A DNA stretch of 40,894 nt from DATNIC01 sp035604635 (GTDB lineage Bacteria; Vulcanimicrobiota; Vulcanimicrobiia; Vulcanimicrobiales; Vulcanimicrobiaceae). The notes under the pieces were generated by a model that was given only the letters and a program-made list of their open reading frames with translations, ran no database searches and was not told the origin of the DNA. The stretch covers positions 1 to 40,894 of the forward strand of contig DATNIC010000252.1 of NCBI GenBank assembly GCA_035604635.1, given 5' to 3'. This document shows, piece by piece, positions 33,694-40,894 of the stretch. Position numbers and translations under genes: made by a program. Each line of letters opens with the position of its first letter. Positions within the stretch are counted from its first letter, which is position 1.

Positions 33694-34337
33694 AGTTGCG
33701 CGACCACGCGGACGTGGCCGGCGTCGGAGCCCGTGATCTTCAGCGGAAACGCGTAGACGTGCACGCGCTTCCCGCTGACGGCCGACATGTCGCCGAGATT
33801 CTCGATGATCAGCACGCCGTTGCCGAGCAAGGTCCGATGCGCCGGATACGCAAAATCCGGCGGCCGGACGGGGAGCGGCATGTCGACGGTCACGCAGTCG
33901 ACGCCGACGAGCTTGACGCGCTTGGCGACGAGATGATCACACAGATCCTGCGCGAGGTAGGGATTGAAGTGATAGTCCTTGGTCCCGATCTTCTTCGCGA
34001 AACCCGTATCAAGCAGGACGATATCGCCGGCCTGAATCTCGAGGCCGGCCGCTTGCACGTCCGCAAGCGAGATCGCTTGACCCGGCTCGGGCCGTACCGG
34101 GATGACGACTGCCGGGCCGCAAACTCGATCGAGCGCAATTTGATCGATCGTCGTTGACCCGGCGATCGCGTGGGAAGGCGCGTCCATGTGCGTCCCGACG
34201 TGCGTCGCCAGCGAAATGTGCCGAATCTCGAGCGGCGCGCCGTCTTTCAGCGCGCGCAGGACGTCGACTTTGACTTCCGGCAGGATCGGCAGCCGGTCCA
34301 TCCCCTCCCGGATGTCGATCGATAGGTCGACTAGCAT
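33690..34337 (-). CDS. Cyclase-family metal-dependent hydrolase (kynurenine formamidase-like)
   Basis: A 215-residue hydrolase. The metal motif H-x-G-T-H-x-D-x-P-x-H is complete: His46, His50, Asp52 and His56 (HVGTHMDAPSH). A D-C-V-T-V-D segment and a closing EN-GDM segment complete the fold. Members hydrolyse formylkynurenine, isatin or cyclic amides and lactones. It is the first gene of the 16-gene minus-strand unit. The ATG at 34337 starts the conserved first strand; the frame is open farther upstream but lacks a better start. Isatin hydrolase or arylformamidase activity is possible, though no tryptophan or indole genes are nearby. Confidence 0.88.
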   Translation of the reverse strand: MLVDLSIDIREGMDRLPILPEVKVDVLRALKDGAPLEIRHISLATHVGTHMDAPSHAIAGSTTIDQIALDRVCGPAVVIPVRPEPGQAISLADVQAAGLEIQAGDIVLLDTGFAKKIGTKDYHFNPYLAQDLCDHLVAKRVKLVGVDCVTVDMPLPVRPPDFAYPAHRTLLGNGVLIIENLGDMSAVSGKRVHVYAFPLKITGSDAGHVRVVAQL

Positions 34338-34360
34338 TGCGTCACGTAATCTTCTTCCGC

Positions 34361-34379
34361 TTCGCCACGTTTTCGCCAC
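34361..34379. promoter_or_regulatory. Direct repeat TTCGCCAC x2 in the divergent control region
   Basis: TTCGCCAC at 34361-34368 recurs at 34372-34379, 11 bp apart, about one helical turn. It lies between the cyclase start (minus) and the molybdenum-hydroxylase FAD subunit start (plus). It is a candidate activator or repressor site for both directions. No clear -35/-10 pair can be seen here. Confidence 0.35.
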
Positions 34380-34405
34380 TTTGCCCTCCGAAAAAGCGGG
34401 TTCCT

Positions 34406-35293
34406 TTGTTTCCAAGACGATTCCAGTATCTCGCTCCTGCTAATACCGCGGACGTTTTTGACGCCCTCGCTGCGTATCCGGAATCAAAAGTTCTCGCCGG
34501 CGGACAAAGCCTTATCCCGATTATGAAGATGCGGCTCTGCGAGCTGAGCCATGTCATCGACCTGAGGCATCTTCCCTGGAATCGCGTCCATGAGGATGCC
34601 GAAGGGATCCGCGTCGGGGCGCTGGCGACGCATCGAGAGCTCGAGGAAACTCGTTGGCTCTGCGAACGATTGCCAATCGTCGCCGACGCCGCGCATCATC
34701 TGGCCGACTTGCAGGTCCGAGGGATGGGGACGTTCGGTGGCGCGCTCGCCGAAGCCGATCCGGCCGGCGATTGGTCCGCGGTGATGATCGCGCTCGACGC
34801 AACGGTCGTTATCGCATCAAAGGACGGTCGACGGCGCATCCCGATCGTCGAGCTGTTCACCGATCCTTACACGACGAGCCTCGCGCACACGGAACTCATC
34901 GAGGAAGTGCTCGTCCCTGCCGCGACGTTGCGCGGGAAAGGCGCTTACATGAAGCTCGAACGCCGAGCCGGTTCGTTCGCGATCGCCGGCGTTGCCGCGC
35001 AGCTTGTCCTGCGCGAGGACGGGACCGTTGAACGCGCGGGTATCGGAGTTGCGGGTGCGGGCCTGACCTCGCTGCGCGCCGTCGAGGCCGAACGGCGACT
35101 GATCGGCGAACCGCTGAGCGTGGCGATCATTCGCGAAGCTGCCGGGCTTGCGATGCAAGCAACGTCGCCGTTCGATGATCTGCGCGGGACGGCGGAATAC
35201 AAACGCGAGATGGTCGGCGTCCTGACCGAGCGCGTCCTTGCGCTGACGCAGAACCGTCTCGAAGGGTTGGGAAGGGTGTCGCATGCTCGCTGA
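34406..35293 (+). CDS. Molybdenum hydroxylase FAD-binding (medium, CoxM-like) subunit
   Basis: About 295 residues, the family length. The two FAD-binding segments are present: AGGQSLIP near residue 30 and GTFGGALAEADPAGDW near residue 110, with the C-terminal D-D-x-R-G-T-A-E-Y-K-R segment. It passes electrons from the iron-sulfur subunit to an acceptor. The start is uncertain: TTG at 34406 gives the usual beginning (F-x-Y-L-A-P-A) and is preferred; an earlier TTG at 34337 would overlap the divergent start. The small-subunit gene overlaps by 11 bp. The large-subunit gene is displaced to 38609. Confidence 0.87.
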   Translation: MFPRRFQYLAPANTADVFDALAAYPESKVLAGGQSLIPIMKMRLCELSHVIDLRHLPWNRVHEDAEGIRVGALATHRELEETRWLCERLPIVADAAHHLADLQVRGMGTFGGALAEADPAGDWSAVMIALDATVVIASKDGRRRIPIVELFTDPYTTSLAHTELIEEVLVPAATLRGKGAYMKLERRAGSFAIAGVAAQLVLREDGTVERAGIGVAGAGLTSLRAVEAERRLIGEPLSVAIIREAAGLAMQATSPFDDLRGTAEYKREMVGVLTERVLALTQNRLEGLGRVSHAR

Positions 35294-35780
35294 TGCGATG
35301 GTGACGGTCTCGTTCACGCTCAACGGCGACGAGGCGAGCGTCGCGATCGAGCCGCGCGAGCTGCTCGTGACCGTGCTGCGCGATCGCCTGGGAAAGACCG
35401 GGAGCCACATCGGCTGCGACACGACCAACTGCGGCTGCTGCTCGGTCCTGCTCGACGGTCGCGCCGCGAAGTCGTGCACCATTCTCGCCGTTCAGGCTGA
35501 CGGCCGCGACGTCGTCACGATCGAAGGCCTAGCGCAAAACGGCGAGCAGACGAAGCTGCAAAAGATGTTTGCAGAAGAGCACGCGCTCCAGTGCGGCTAC
35601 TGCACGCCCGGGATGCTGATGTGCGCGACCGACCTGCTCGCCCGCAATTCGAAGCCCACCGAAACCCAGATCAAAGAGGCGCTGGCGGGCAACCTCTGCC
35701 GCTGCACGGGTTATGCGCCGATCGTCCGCGCGATCCAGCGCGCTTCAGATCAGGAACCGACCCGCTCGCACGCCCCCTAG
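35283..35780 (+). CDS. Molybdenum hydroxylase [2Fe-2S] (small, CoxS-like) subunit
   Basis: A 165-residue protein with two [2Fe-2S] clusters. The first has Cys45, 50, 53 and 65 (GCDTTNCGCC then KSC); an extra Cys52 sits in this loop. The second has CGYC (104, 107) and CRC (139, 141). It transfers electrons from molybdenum to FAD. GGAAGGG precedes the ATG at 35283. A second Met at position 6 follows the medium-subunit stop by 4 nt. After the stop a 43-bp gap leads to a coiled-coil gene, not to the large subunit. Confidence 0.93.
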   Translation: MLADAMVTVSFTLNGDEASVAIEPRELLVTVLRDRLGKTGSHIGCDTTNCGCCSVLLDGRAAKSCTILAVQADGRDVVTIEGLAQNGEQTKLQKMFAEEHALQCGYCTPGMLMCATDLLARNSKPTETQIKEALAGNLCRCTGYAPIVRAIQRASDQEPTRSHAP

Positions 35781-35823
35781 TAGTTTTGCCCGCCGGCGTG
35801 ATAGGCTGGTGTGGAGAGCGGCC

Positions 35824-36054
35824 ATGGATAGAGAACCTACGCCTAACGAGCTGATGTCAGCGATCATCGACCTGCATGCCGCGGTCTCTGGTGGCTTTGC
35901 CTCGGTCGATCAGCGATTCGCGCAGATCGATCGGCGGTTCGAGCAGATCGATCGGCGATTTGCGAGCGTCGAGGCGGAGATAGCGGGATTGCACCGCTGG
36001 ACCGTCCGAGCGGACGAGCGGTTCGACCGGATCGAGGGAGCAATCTTCTCCTAG
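35824..36054 (+). CDS. Small coiled-coil protein with heptad repeats
   Basis: A 76-residue protein, mostly one helix. Residues about 28-48 consist of three near-identical heptads (VDQRFAQ, IDRRFEQ, IDRRFAS) with hydrophobic I/V and F spaced as in a coiled coil, followed by EAEIAGL and ERFDRIE. This resembles the many small bacterial coiled-coil proteins of unknown role found near other genes. GGAGAG precedes the ATG. The stop codon overlaps the convergent UbiD stop (CTAG). A role in the molybdenum enzyme cannot be argued from sequence. Confidence 0.6.
   Translation: MDREPTPNELMSAIIDLHAAVSGGFASVDQRFAQIDRRFEQIDRRFASVEAEIAGLHRWTVRADERFDRIEGAIFS
35905..35967 (+). repeat. Three 21-bp tandem repeats inside the coiled-coil gene
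   Basis: Units at 35905-35925, 35926-35946 and 35947-35967 share GATCxGCGxTTxG-type sequence and encode one heptad each. Units two and three differ at few bases, so they probably arose by recent slippage, which would lengthen or shorten the coil in steps of seven residues. Confidence 0.7.
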
Positions 36055-37679
36055 AGATCGCCTTTCGCCAACTTCGCGTCGGCCGAGACACGGTTCTTCG
36101 CCGCTTTGATCGCGTTTTCGATCCAGCGGCTTTGGGTCGCGAGCGCGGCCTCCGCATCGAGCTCGTCGTCCCAGTCGCCGAGCGAATAGCCGTACCAGGG
36201 TGACTGGGGTGTGACGGGCGGGAGCCCGAGCTTCTTCCAAAGCTCGAGCGACTTCTCCATGAATTCGCGCTTCGGCAACGAGATCGGCGGCAGCTCGTCG
36301 CGAAGTGTTGCGTTAATCAGCATCACCGAGTTCTCCATCGCCGGGACCTCGCGGAACGGCGGCGCGTGGCCTTTGTCGTAGCCGCGAACGATCTGTACGT
36401 CCTCGTGCGGCGTCATCCTATACGCGAGCGCCCACATCACGGCGTCGAGATTCGTCGGCTCGATGTCCTCGTCGACCGCGATGATCAGCTTGCCGACGCC
36501 GATCTTGAAGCCGGAGGCGAGTTTGAGCCCGCGCCACACTTCGCCGTCAGTCGGATTGCGGAACTGCAGGAAAATCACCGGGCGAATGTTCGTCAGCGGC
36601 TCGTGCATCGAGACCTTGACCACCGACTTCACACCGCAGTCGTTGCGCAGGAAGCTCAAGAACATCGGCTCGTAGGAGACGATCTTGATCGTGCTCGACT
36701 CGCTCGGCGTGACCTGGCTGATGAACGACGTCCAGATCGGATCTTTGCGGTGCGTGATCGCCGTGATCTCGACGACCGGACTCATCGTGCGCGCATGAAC
36801 GTAGCCGTGTGACTCGCCGAACGGCCCTTCCGGCTCGAGATAGTCGGTGCGCATGTAGCCCTCGATCACGCATTCCGCATCGGCCGGGACCAGCAAATCA
36901 ACGGTCTTCGCCTTGACGACGCGTAGCGGAGCACCGGCGAGCGCGCCGGCTACGGCCATCTCGTCGGTTCCGAGCGGCATGCGCTGCACGGCCGTATACG
37001 CGAGGACCGGCGGGCCGCCGACGACGATCGCAACCGGGCAATGCTCGCCGCGCCGCTTGTATTTCTCCCAGTGCACCGCACCGTCTGCCCCGTGCGGTGA
37101 AAACTGTACTGCGACCTTTGCCGGACCCTTGAACATCCCGCGATAGTTGCCCGCGTTGTACGTCCCGTTCTCCGGATCTTTCGTTATATAGTGCGCGGAA
37201 CTGAGGTAGGGCGCGTTGTCGTAGCCTGGCGTCGATATCGGCTGCGGAAAGTTCAAGAGCCCGCCGGTCGCTTCCAGTTGATCCTTCTCGATGACGACCT
37301 CGTGAACGGGGGCGGGGCCGTCCCACACAACGGGCGGCAGCGGACTGCGCAGGGCGCGTTCCCAACGCGCGCCGATCTCGCTTTCGGGACACTGCATGCC
37401 TATCGCGTAAATGCGGCGCGAACCCGCAAGCCCACCGATGAGGACCGGCGAGGCGTATTTCCGGCCCTGCGAATCAACGGCGTTCGTGAACAAAAACGCC
37501 TTGCGTTCGGCGTCGGGGATCCCGCCGCGGTATTGCCAGCGCACCAGCGGGTGCATCTCGGTATCTTTGTTGACGGGCTGATCGATGTGATGGATCAGAC
37601 CCTCGCGCTCGAGTGCCGCAATATGCGCGCGCAGATCGTGATAACCGCTCGCCGAAAAGACTTTTTCCGCTACCGCCAT
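36051..37679 (-). CDS. UbiD-family prenylated-FMN decarboxylase (second copy)
   Basis: A 542-residue UbiD-family protein. The catalytic E-G-P-F-G-E has Glu284 and Glu289, and GNYRGM supplies the conserved arginine. The protein aligns along its length with 1747-3354 (shared LRAHIAALE/LREYLAALE opening, PxSEST/PSESST segment, ALAYRMTPHEDV/ALSYSMQPHRDV), so it is a paralogue. It lies antisense between the molybdenum-hydroxylase small and large subunit genes and starts only 12 bp from the divergent binding-protein gene. It decarboxylates or carboxylates an aromatic or heteroaromatic acid, unknown which. UbiX, which makes its cofactor, is not in the window. Confidence 0.92.
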   Translation of the reverse strand: MAVAEKVFSASGYHDLRAHIAALEREGLIHHIDQPVNKDTEMHPLVRWQYRGGIPDAERKAFLFTNAVDSQGRKYASPVLIGGLAGSRRIYAIGMQCPESEIGARWERALRSPLPPVVWDGPAPVHEVVIEKDQLEATGGLLNFPQPISTPGYDNAPYLSSAHYITKDPENGTYNAGNYRGMFKGPAKVAVQFSPHGADGAVHWEKYKRRGEHCPVAIVVGGPPVLAYTAVQRMPLGTDEMAVAGALAGAPLRVVKAKTVDLLVPADAECVIEGYMRTDYLEPEGPFGESHGYVHARTMSPVVEITAITHRKDPIWTSFISQVTPSESSTIKIVSYEPMFLSFLRNDCGVKSVVKVSMHEPLTNIRPVIFLQFRNPTDGEVWRGLKLASGFKIGVGKLIIAVDEDIEPTNLDAVMWALAYRMTPHEDVQIVRGYDKGHAPPFREVPAMENSVMLINATLRDELPPISLPKREFMEKSLELWKKLGLPPVTPQSPWYGYSLGDWDDELDAEAALATQSRWIENAIKAAKNRVSADAKLAKGDL

Positions 37680-37691
37680 AATGAGGACACC

Positions 37692-38612
37692 ATGCGGCTT
37701 TTGGCCCTTCTCCTCCTACCCGTCTTGCTCGCCGCGCTGCCCGGACGACCCGTTTCCGCACAGGCCCCGGCAGCGCTCCACGTCGCGACGGGCGGCAAGG
37801 AGAGCGACGCGCAGGTCTATTACGCGCAAGAGCTAGGCTACTTCACCAAAGCCGGTCTGGCCGTCGACATCCAAACGATGGCTAACGGTGCAGCGATCGC
37901 ATCGGCCGTCGCCTCAGGTGCGCTGCAGATCGGCAGCTCGAACATTTTGGCGATCGCGACCGCGCGCCAGCGCGGACTCCCGTTCGTCTTCATTGCGCCG
38001 GCCGGACAGTACCGCGATACCGCCCCGACCACCGAGCTCGTCGTCGCGCCAAACTCACTCGTGCGGGCAGGCAAGGATCTCAACGGCAAGACGATCGGGA
38101 CGATCTCACTGCGCGCGCTCGATCAGTTCTCCGTCATGGCTTGGATCGATCAGAACGGCGGTGATTCTTCGACGGTGAAGTTTGCGGAGATTCCGACGTC
38201 GGAGATGACGATCGCACTCGAGCGCGGGACGATCGATGCGGCGCAAATGGCCGAGCCGTTCTTGAGCGCGTCGCGTGGAAAAGTCCGCCTACTCGGAAAG
38301 ACGTACGGGGCAGTCGCCAAGCAATTCCTCATCGCCGGCTGGTTTGCAAGATCGGATTGGATTGCGCAGAAGCCCGACCTCGTCAAGCGCTTCAACGCAG
38401 CGATCGCGCAGACGGCGCAATGGGCCAACGCGAATCCCGGCAAGGCCGCGGCGATCCTCGAGAAGTATTCGAAGATCCCGGCCAATCCCGACGCGAACCA
38501 TCTCTCCTACGCGCGCACGCTCGACGCGGCTGCGATTGCGCCCGTCCTCGAACTCGGCACCAAGTACAAGGCGCTCACGCAGTCGCTCGCGGCTTCGGAG
38601 CTGATCCGATGA
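37692..38612 (+). CDS. ABC transporter substrate-binding protein (NMT1/TauA-like), orphan, UbiD-linked
   Basis: A 306-residue exported binding protein. The signal peptide is a clear Sec type (LLALLLLPVLLAALP, cleavage after VSAQA). The mature domain shows YYAQELGYFTKAGL, GALQIGSSN and AWIDQNGGDSSTVKF, closely matching 717-1670 (AWIDKNGGDSKTVKF), so the two are paralogues. In both places the neighbour is a UbiD gene, and in neither is a permease present. The ATG at 37692 has GAGG 5 nt upstream. The large subunit of the molybdenum hydroxylase overlaps its stop by 4 bp, an unusual coupling. Confidence 0.9.
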   Translation: MRLLALLLLPVLLAALPGRPVSAQAPAALHVATGGKESDAQVYYAQELGYFTKAGLAVDIQTMANGAAIASAVASGALQIGSSNILAIATARQRGLPFVFIAPAGQYRDTAPTTELVVAPNSLVRAGKDLNGKTIGTISLRALDQFSVMAWIDQNGGDSSTVKFAEIPTSEMTIALERGTIDAAQMAEPFLSASRGKVRLLGKTYGAVAKQFLIAGWFARSDWIAQKPDLVKRFNAAIAQTAQWANANPGKAAAILEKYSKIPANPDANHLSYARTLDAAAIAPVLELGTKYKALTQSLAASELIR

Positions 38613-40894
38613 TCGTCGAAGAACGTCCCAAGCAGCACACGTACGTCGGCAGGTCGATTCGCCATCGCGAGCACGATGAGCCGCTCGAAGGGCGCGCCTT
38701 CTACACTGCCGACCACACGCCGAAGGATTGCCTCTACGCGGCGATCTACCGCAGCCCGTACGCGCATGCCGAGATCGTCAACGTCGACCTGAGCAAAGTG
38801 CGGCAGCTGCCCGGCGTCGTCGCGGCGTTCTCGAGCGCTGAGCTACCGGCTTGGGTTTTGCCGATGGCGACCTTCCCGTTTCAGAGCCGCAATCCGTTCA
38901 AAGTCGGCAATCCGAACATCAAGTTTTTCGATCACTATTGTCTGGCGCGCGATCGCGCCCGCTTCGCCGGCGAACCGCTCGCGGTCGTCATCGCGGAGAA
39001 CCGCTACATCGCCGAGGACGCGATCGAGCTGGTCGAGGCCGATTTCAACCCGCTCGACGTCGTCCTCGACGCCGAAGCAGCCGCGCAGCCCGGGAGCACC
39101 TTGCTGTATCCCGAATGGGGCGACAACGTCGCGCTGAATTTTCACGTCGAAGGCGGCGACGTCGACGCCGCTTTTGCGAAGGCCGACGTCGTCGTCAAGG
39201 AGACGATCAAGAGCCACCGCTTCACCGGCACGCCGCTCGAGCCGCGCGTCATCGTCGGAGAATACGATGCGTCGAACCAGCTTCTGACGCTGAACGACAG
39301 CACGCAGATCCCGCACAACATCGCGATGATGCTCGAGCAGTCGCTCGACGTCCCCCATCTCAAGGTCCGCGTGATCAACAACCGGGTCGGCGGCGGCTTC
39401 GGCCAAAAATGGGGGCACTATCCCGAAGAGCAGCTGATCGCCGCGGTGGCCATCGCCCTCGAACGGCCGGTGAAATGGGTCGAGACGCGGCGCGAGCACA
39501 TGGTCGCGACCGTCCACGCGCGCGAGCAAACGCATCACATCGAGATGGCGCTGACGAAAGACGGCGAGATCCTCGGCGTGCGCGATACGATCTACGCGAG
39601 CCTGGGCGTGATGTATCCGCTCGGCGGCGCGGCCGTCATGGTGACCACGCCGATGTTCGTCCCCGGCGCCTATAAGATCCGCAACTACGCCGCGCAATTA
39701 TACGGCGTCGCAACGAACAAGACGCCCTTCGGCGCGCACCGTGGTTTCGGCAAAGCGGAGGCGGCGTACGTGATCGAACGGATGATGGACATCGCCGCCG
39801 AGAAGCTCGGCCTCGCACCAGAGGCGCTACGCGACAAAAACTTCATCCCGCCCGCGGATTTTCCGTATCGTTCGGTGACCGGGAACCAGTACGACAGCGG
39901 ACAGTACTCGAAAGCCCTGCATCGTGCGCTCGAGCTCGCCGACTACGATCGAGTCAAAAAGGATCAACCGATCATGCGGGCCGCGGGCAAACTCATCGGC
40001 GTCGGGATGGCGCTGACGATCGAGCCTTCGAGCTCGACCCGGATGGGCTCGTTCAACGCCGGCTACTACAGCGTCAACATGCGGCTCGACCCGACCGGGC
40101 GCGTCTTCGTCTTTACCGGCGGGAGCGACGAGGGGCAGAATCATACGAGCGCCATTGCGCAGCTCGCTGCCGAGGAGCTCGGCTGCGCGCTCGACGACGT
40201 CTTCACGCTTGAAGGCGATAGTCTCCGCTGCCCCGTCGGTTCCGGCAGTTATTCGAGCCGCTTCTCCGTCGTGGGGATGTCGGCCGTAACGATGGCGGCG
40301 CGGCAGCTCGCCGACAAAGCCAAAGCGATCGCCGCGCACCTATGGAAGTCCCATCCCGAGAACATCGTGATGCGCGACGGCGAGATCAGGACCGCGGACG
40401 GCAAAGAGCGCTTGTCGCTGAAGATGCTCGCGCGGGTCGCCTATTTACGCATCCACGATCTCCCCAACGGGATGGAGCCGGGCCTCGAAATCACCTATCA
40501 CTATCGCGACTCGAACATTACCTTTCAGGCCGACGAACACGGCCGCGTCGGAATGTTTTCGTCGTTCCCGTACGCGGCCGATGTCGCCGTCGTCGAGATC
40601 GATCCGAAGACGGGTTTCGTCAAGGTGCTCAAGTACGTCTCCGTGCACGATTGCGGCAACGTACTCGACCCTGCCAACGCCGAAGCGCAGCACGTCGGCG
40701 CGCTCGCGCACGGGATCGGCGGCGCGCTCTTCGAGGAGCTGCGGTACGACGAGAGCGGGATTCTCCTCAACGGGTCGTTCGCCGACTACCTCGTCCCGAC
40801 GGCCGTCGAAATGCCGAACCTCACGCTCGACGTCGTCATCTCGCCCAACCCGTTCACGCCGGGCGGCTTTAAGGGTGCGGGCGAGACCGGGACG
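38609..40894 (+). CDS. Molybdenum hydroxylase large (CoxL/aldehyde oxidase-type) subunit, 3'-truncated
   Basis: 762 codons remain before the window ends. This is the molybdopterin-binding subunit of the xanthine oxidase family. Family segments NNRVGGGFGQK, the loop GAHRGFGK (375-382) and GGSDEGQNH are present, and the catalytic glutamate is Glu759 in GAGETG at the very end. Form I CO dehydrogenase has AYRCSFR at the loop with Cys388; here the equivalent position is Gly379, so it is not a CO dehydrogenase. Enzymes of this sort hydroxylate aldehydes or the carbon beside nitrogen in heteroaromatic rings. Its ATG overlaps the binding-protein stop by 4 bp. The missing C-terminus should be short. 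Confidence 0.92.
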   Translation, partial: MIVEERPKQHTYVGRSIRHREHDEPLEGRAFYTADHTPKDCLYAAIYRSPYAHAEIVNVDLSKVRQLPGVVAAFSSAELPAWVLPMATFPFQSRNPFKVGNPNIKFFDHYCLARDRARFAGEPLAVVIAENRYIAEDAIELVEADFNPLDVVLDAEAAAQPGSTLLYPEWGDNVALNFHVEGGDVDAAFAKADVVVKETIKSHRFTGTPLEPRVIVGEYDASNQLLTLNDSTQIPHNIAMMLEQSLDVPHLKVRVINNRVGGGFGQKWGHYPEEQLIAAVAIALERPVKWVETRREHMVATVHAREQTHHIEMALTKDGEILGVRDTIYASLGVMYPLGGAAVMVTTPMFVPGAYKIRNYAAQLYGVATNKTPFGAHRGFGKAEAAYVIERMMDIAAEKLGLAPEALRDKNFIPPADFPYRSVTGNQYDSGQYSKALHRALELADYDRVKKDQPIMRAAGKLIGVGMALTIEPSSSTRMGSFNAGYYSVNMRLDPTGRVFVFTGGSDEGQNHTSAIAQLAAEELGCALDDVFTLEGDSLRCPVGSGSYSSRFSVVGMSAVTMAARQLADKAKAIAAHLWKSHPENIVMRDGEIRTADGKERLSLKMLARVAYLRIHDLPNGMEPGLEITYHYRDSNITFQADEHGRVGMFSSFPYAADVAVVEIDPKTGFVKVLKYVSVHDCGNVLDPANAEAQHVGALAHGIGGALFEELRYDESGILLNGSFADYLVPTAVEMPNLTLDVVISPNPFTPGGFKGAGETGT

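Noticed and set aside
38609..40894. CO dehydrogenase large subunit
   Set aside because: The active-site loop lacks AYRCSFR and has Gly at the Cys388 position; it is kept only as a CoxL-like molybdenum hydroxylase.

Overview
The window is high-GC, densely packed bacterial DNA with no rRNA, tRNA, CRISPR array, transposase or phage gene that I can see. Genes overlap by 1-20 bp or sit a few bases apart, and GTG and TTG starts are common. The content suggests a soil-type bacterium that uses scarce organic acids. The phylum cannot be fixed from the sequence; Eremiobacterota/Vulcanimicrobiota is only an impression.

Left block (1-7.4 kb, mostly minus strand): a truncated DUF6282 hydrolase, then, in transcription order, an SdhA-like flavoprotein, a one-domain [2Fe-2S] ferredoxin, a small membrane protein, an HpaB-type flavin monooxygenase, a UbiD-family decarboxylase and an orphan ABC solute-binding protein. 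A good promoter (TTGACA/TACGAT) lies in front of the HpaB gene. A MocR-type regulator (7.5-9.0 kb) is divergent from this block.

Middle block (9-20.7 kb, mostly plus strand): envelope genes (polysaccharide deacetylase, phosphodiester glycosidase), a CynX-like MFS carrier, a second MocR regulator on the minus strand, an APC permease with a leaderless-type promoter, a MOSC protein, YnfA, ProC, a D-2-hydroxyacid dehydrogenase, an AbrB-type membrane protein and an Fpg-family DNA glycosylase.

Right block (20.7-40.9 kb): sixteen consecutive minus-strand genes with no gap above 43 bp, apparently one 13.6 kb transcription unit. In transcription order they are cyclase-family hydrolase, CoxG, MFS carrier, TauE/SafE permease, DapA-type lyase, small unknown, Rieske oxygenase, NAD(P)-dependent DUF1932 dehydrogenase, DUF6282 hydrolase, ABC ATPase, permease and binding protein, ComD-like and ComE-like thiamine diphosphate subunits, TcuA and TcuB. 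Divergent from it are the medium and small subunits of a molybdenum hydroxylase. They are followed by a coiled-coil protein, a second UbiD on the opposite strand, a second orphan binding protein, and the molybdenum-hydroxylase large subunit, which the window end cuts.

Taken together (inference), uptake systems, a ring-hydroxylating oxygenase, a molybdenum hydroxylase, two UbiD decarboxylases, hydrolases, a lyase, a ThDP decarboxylase and a quinone-linked TcuAB dehydrogenase look like a catabolic route for a cyclic, probably (hetero)aromatic carboxylate or sulfonate. No match to a characterised cluster is evident to me. UbiX, the HpaB flavin reductase and the Rieske reductase are not in the window. 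All four convergent gene pairs overlap at their stop codons.
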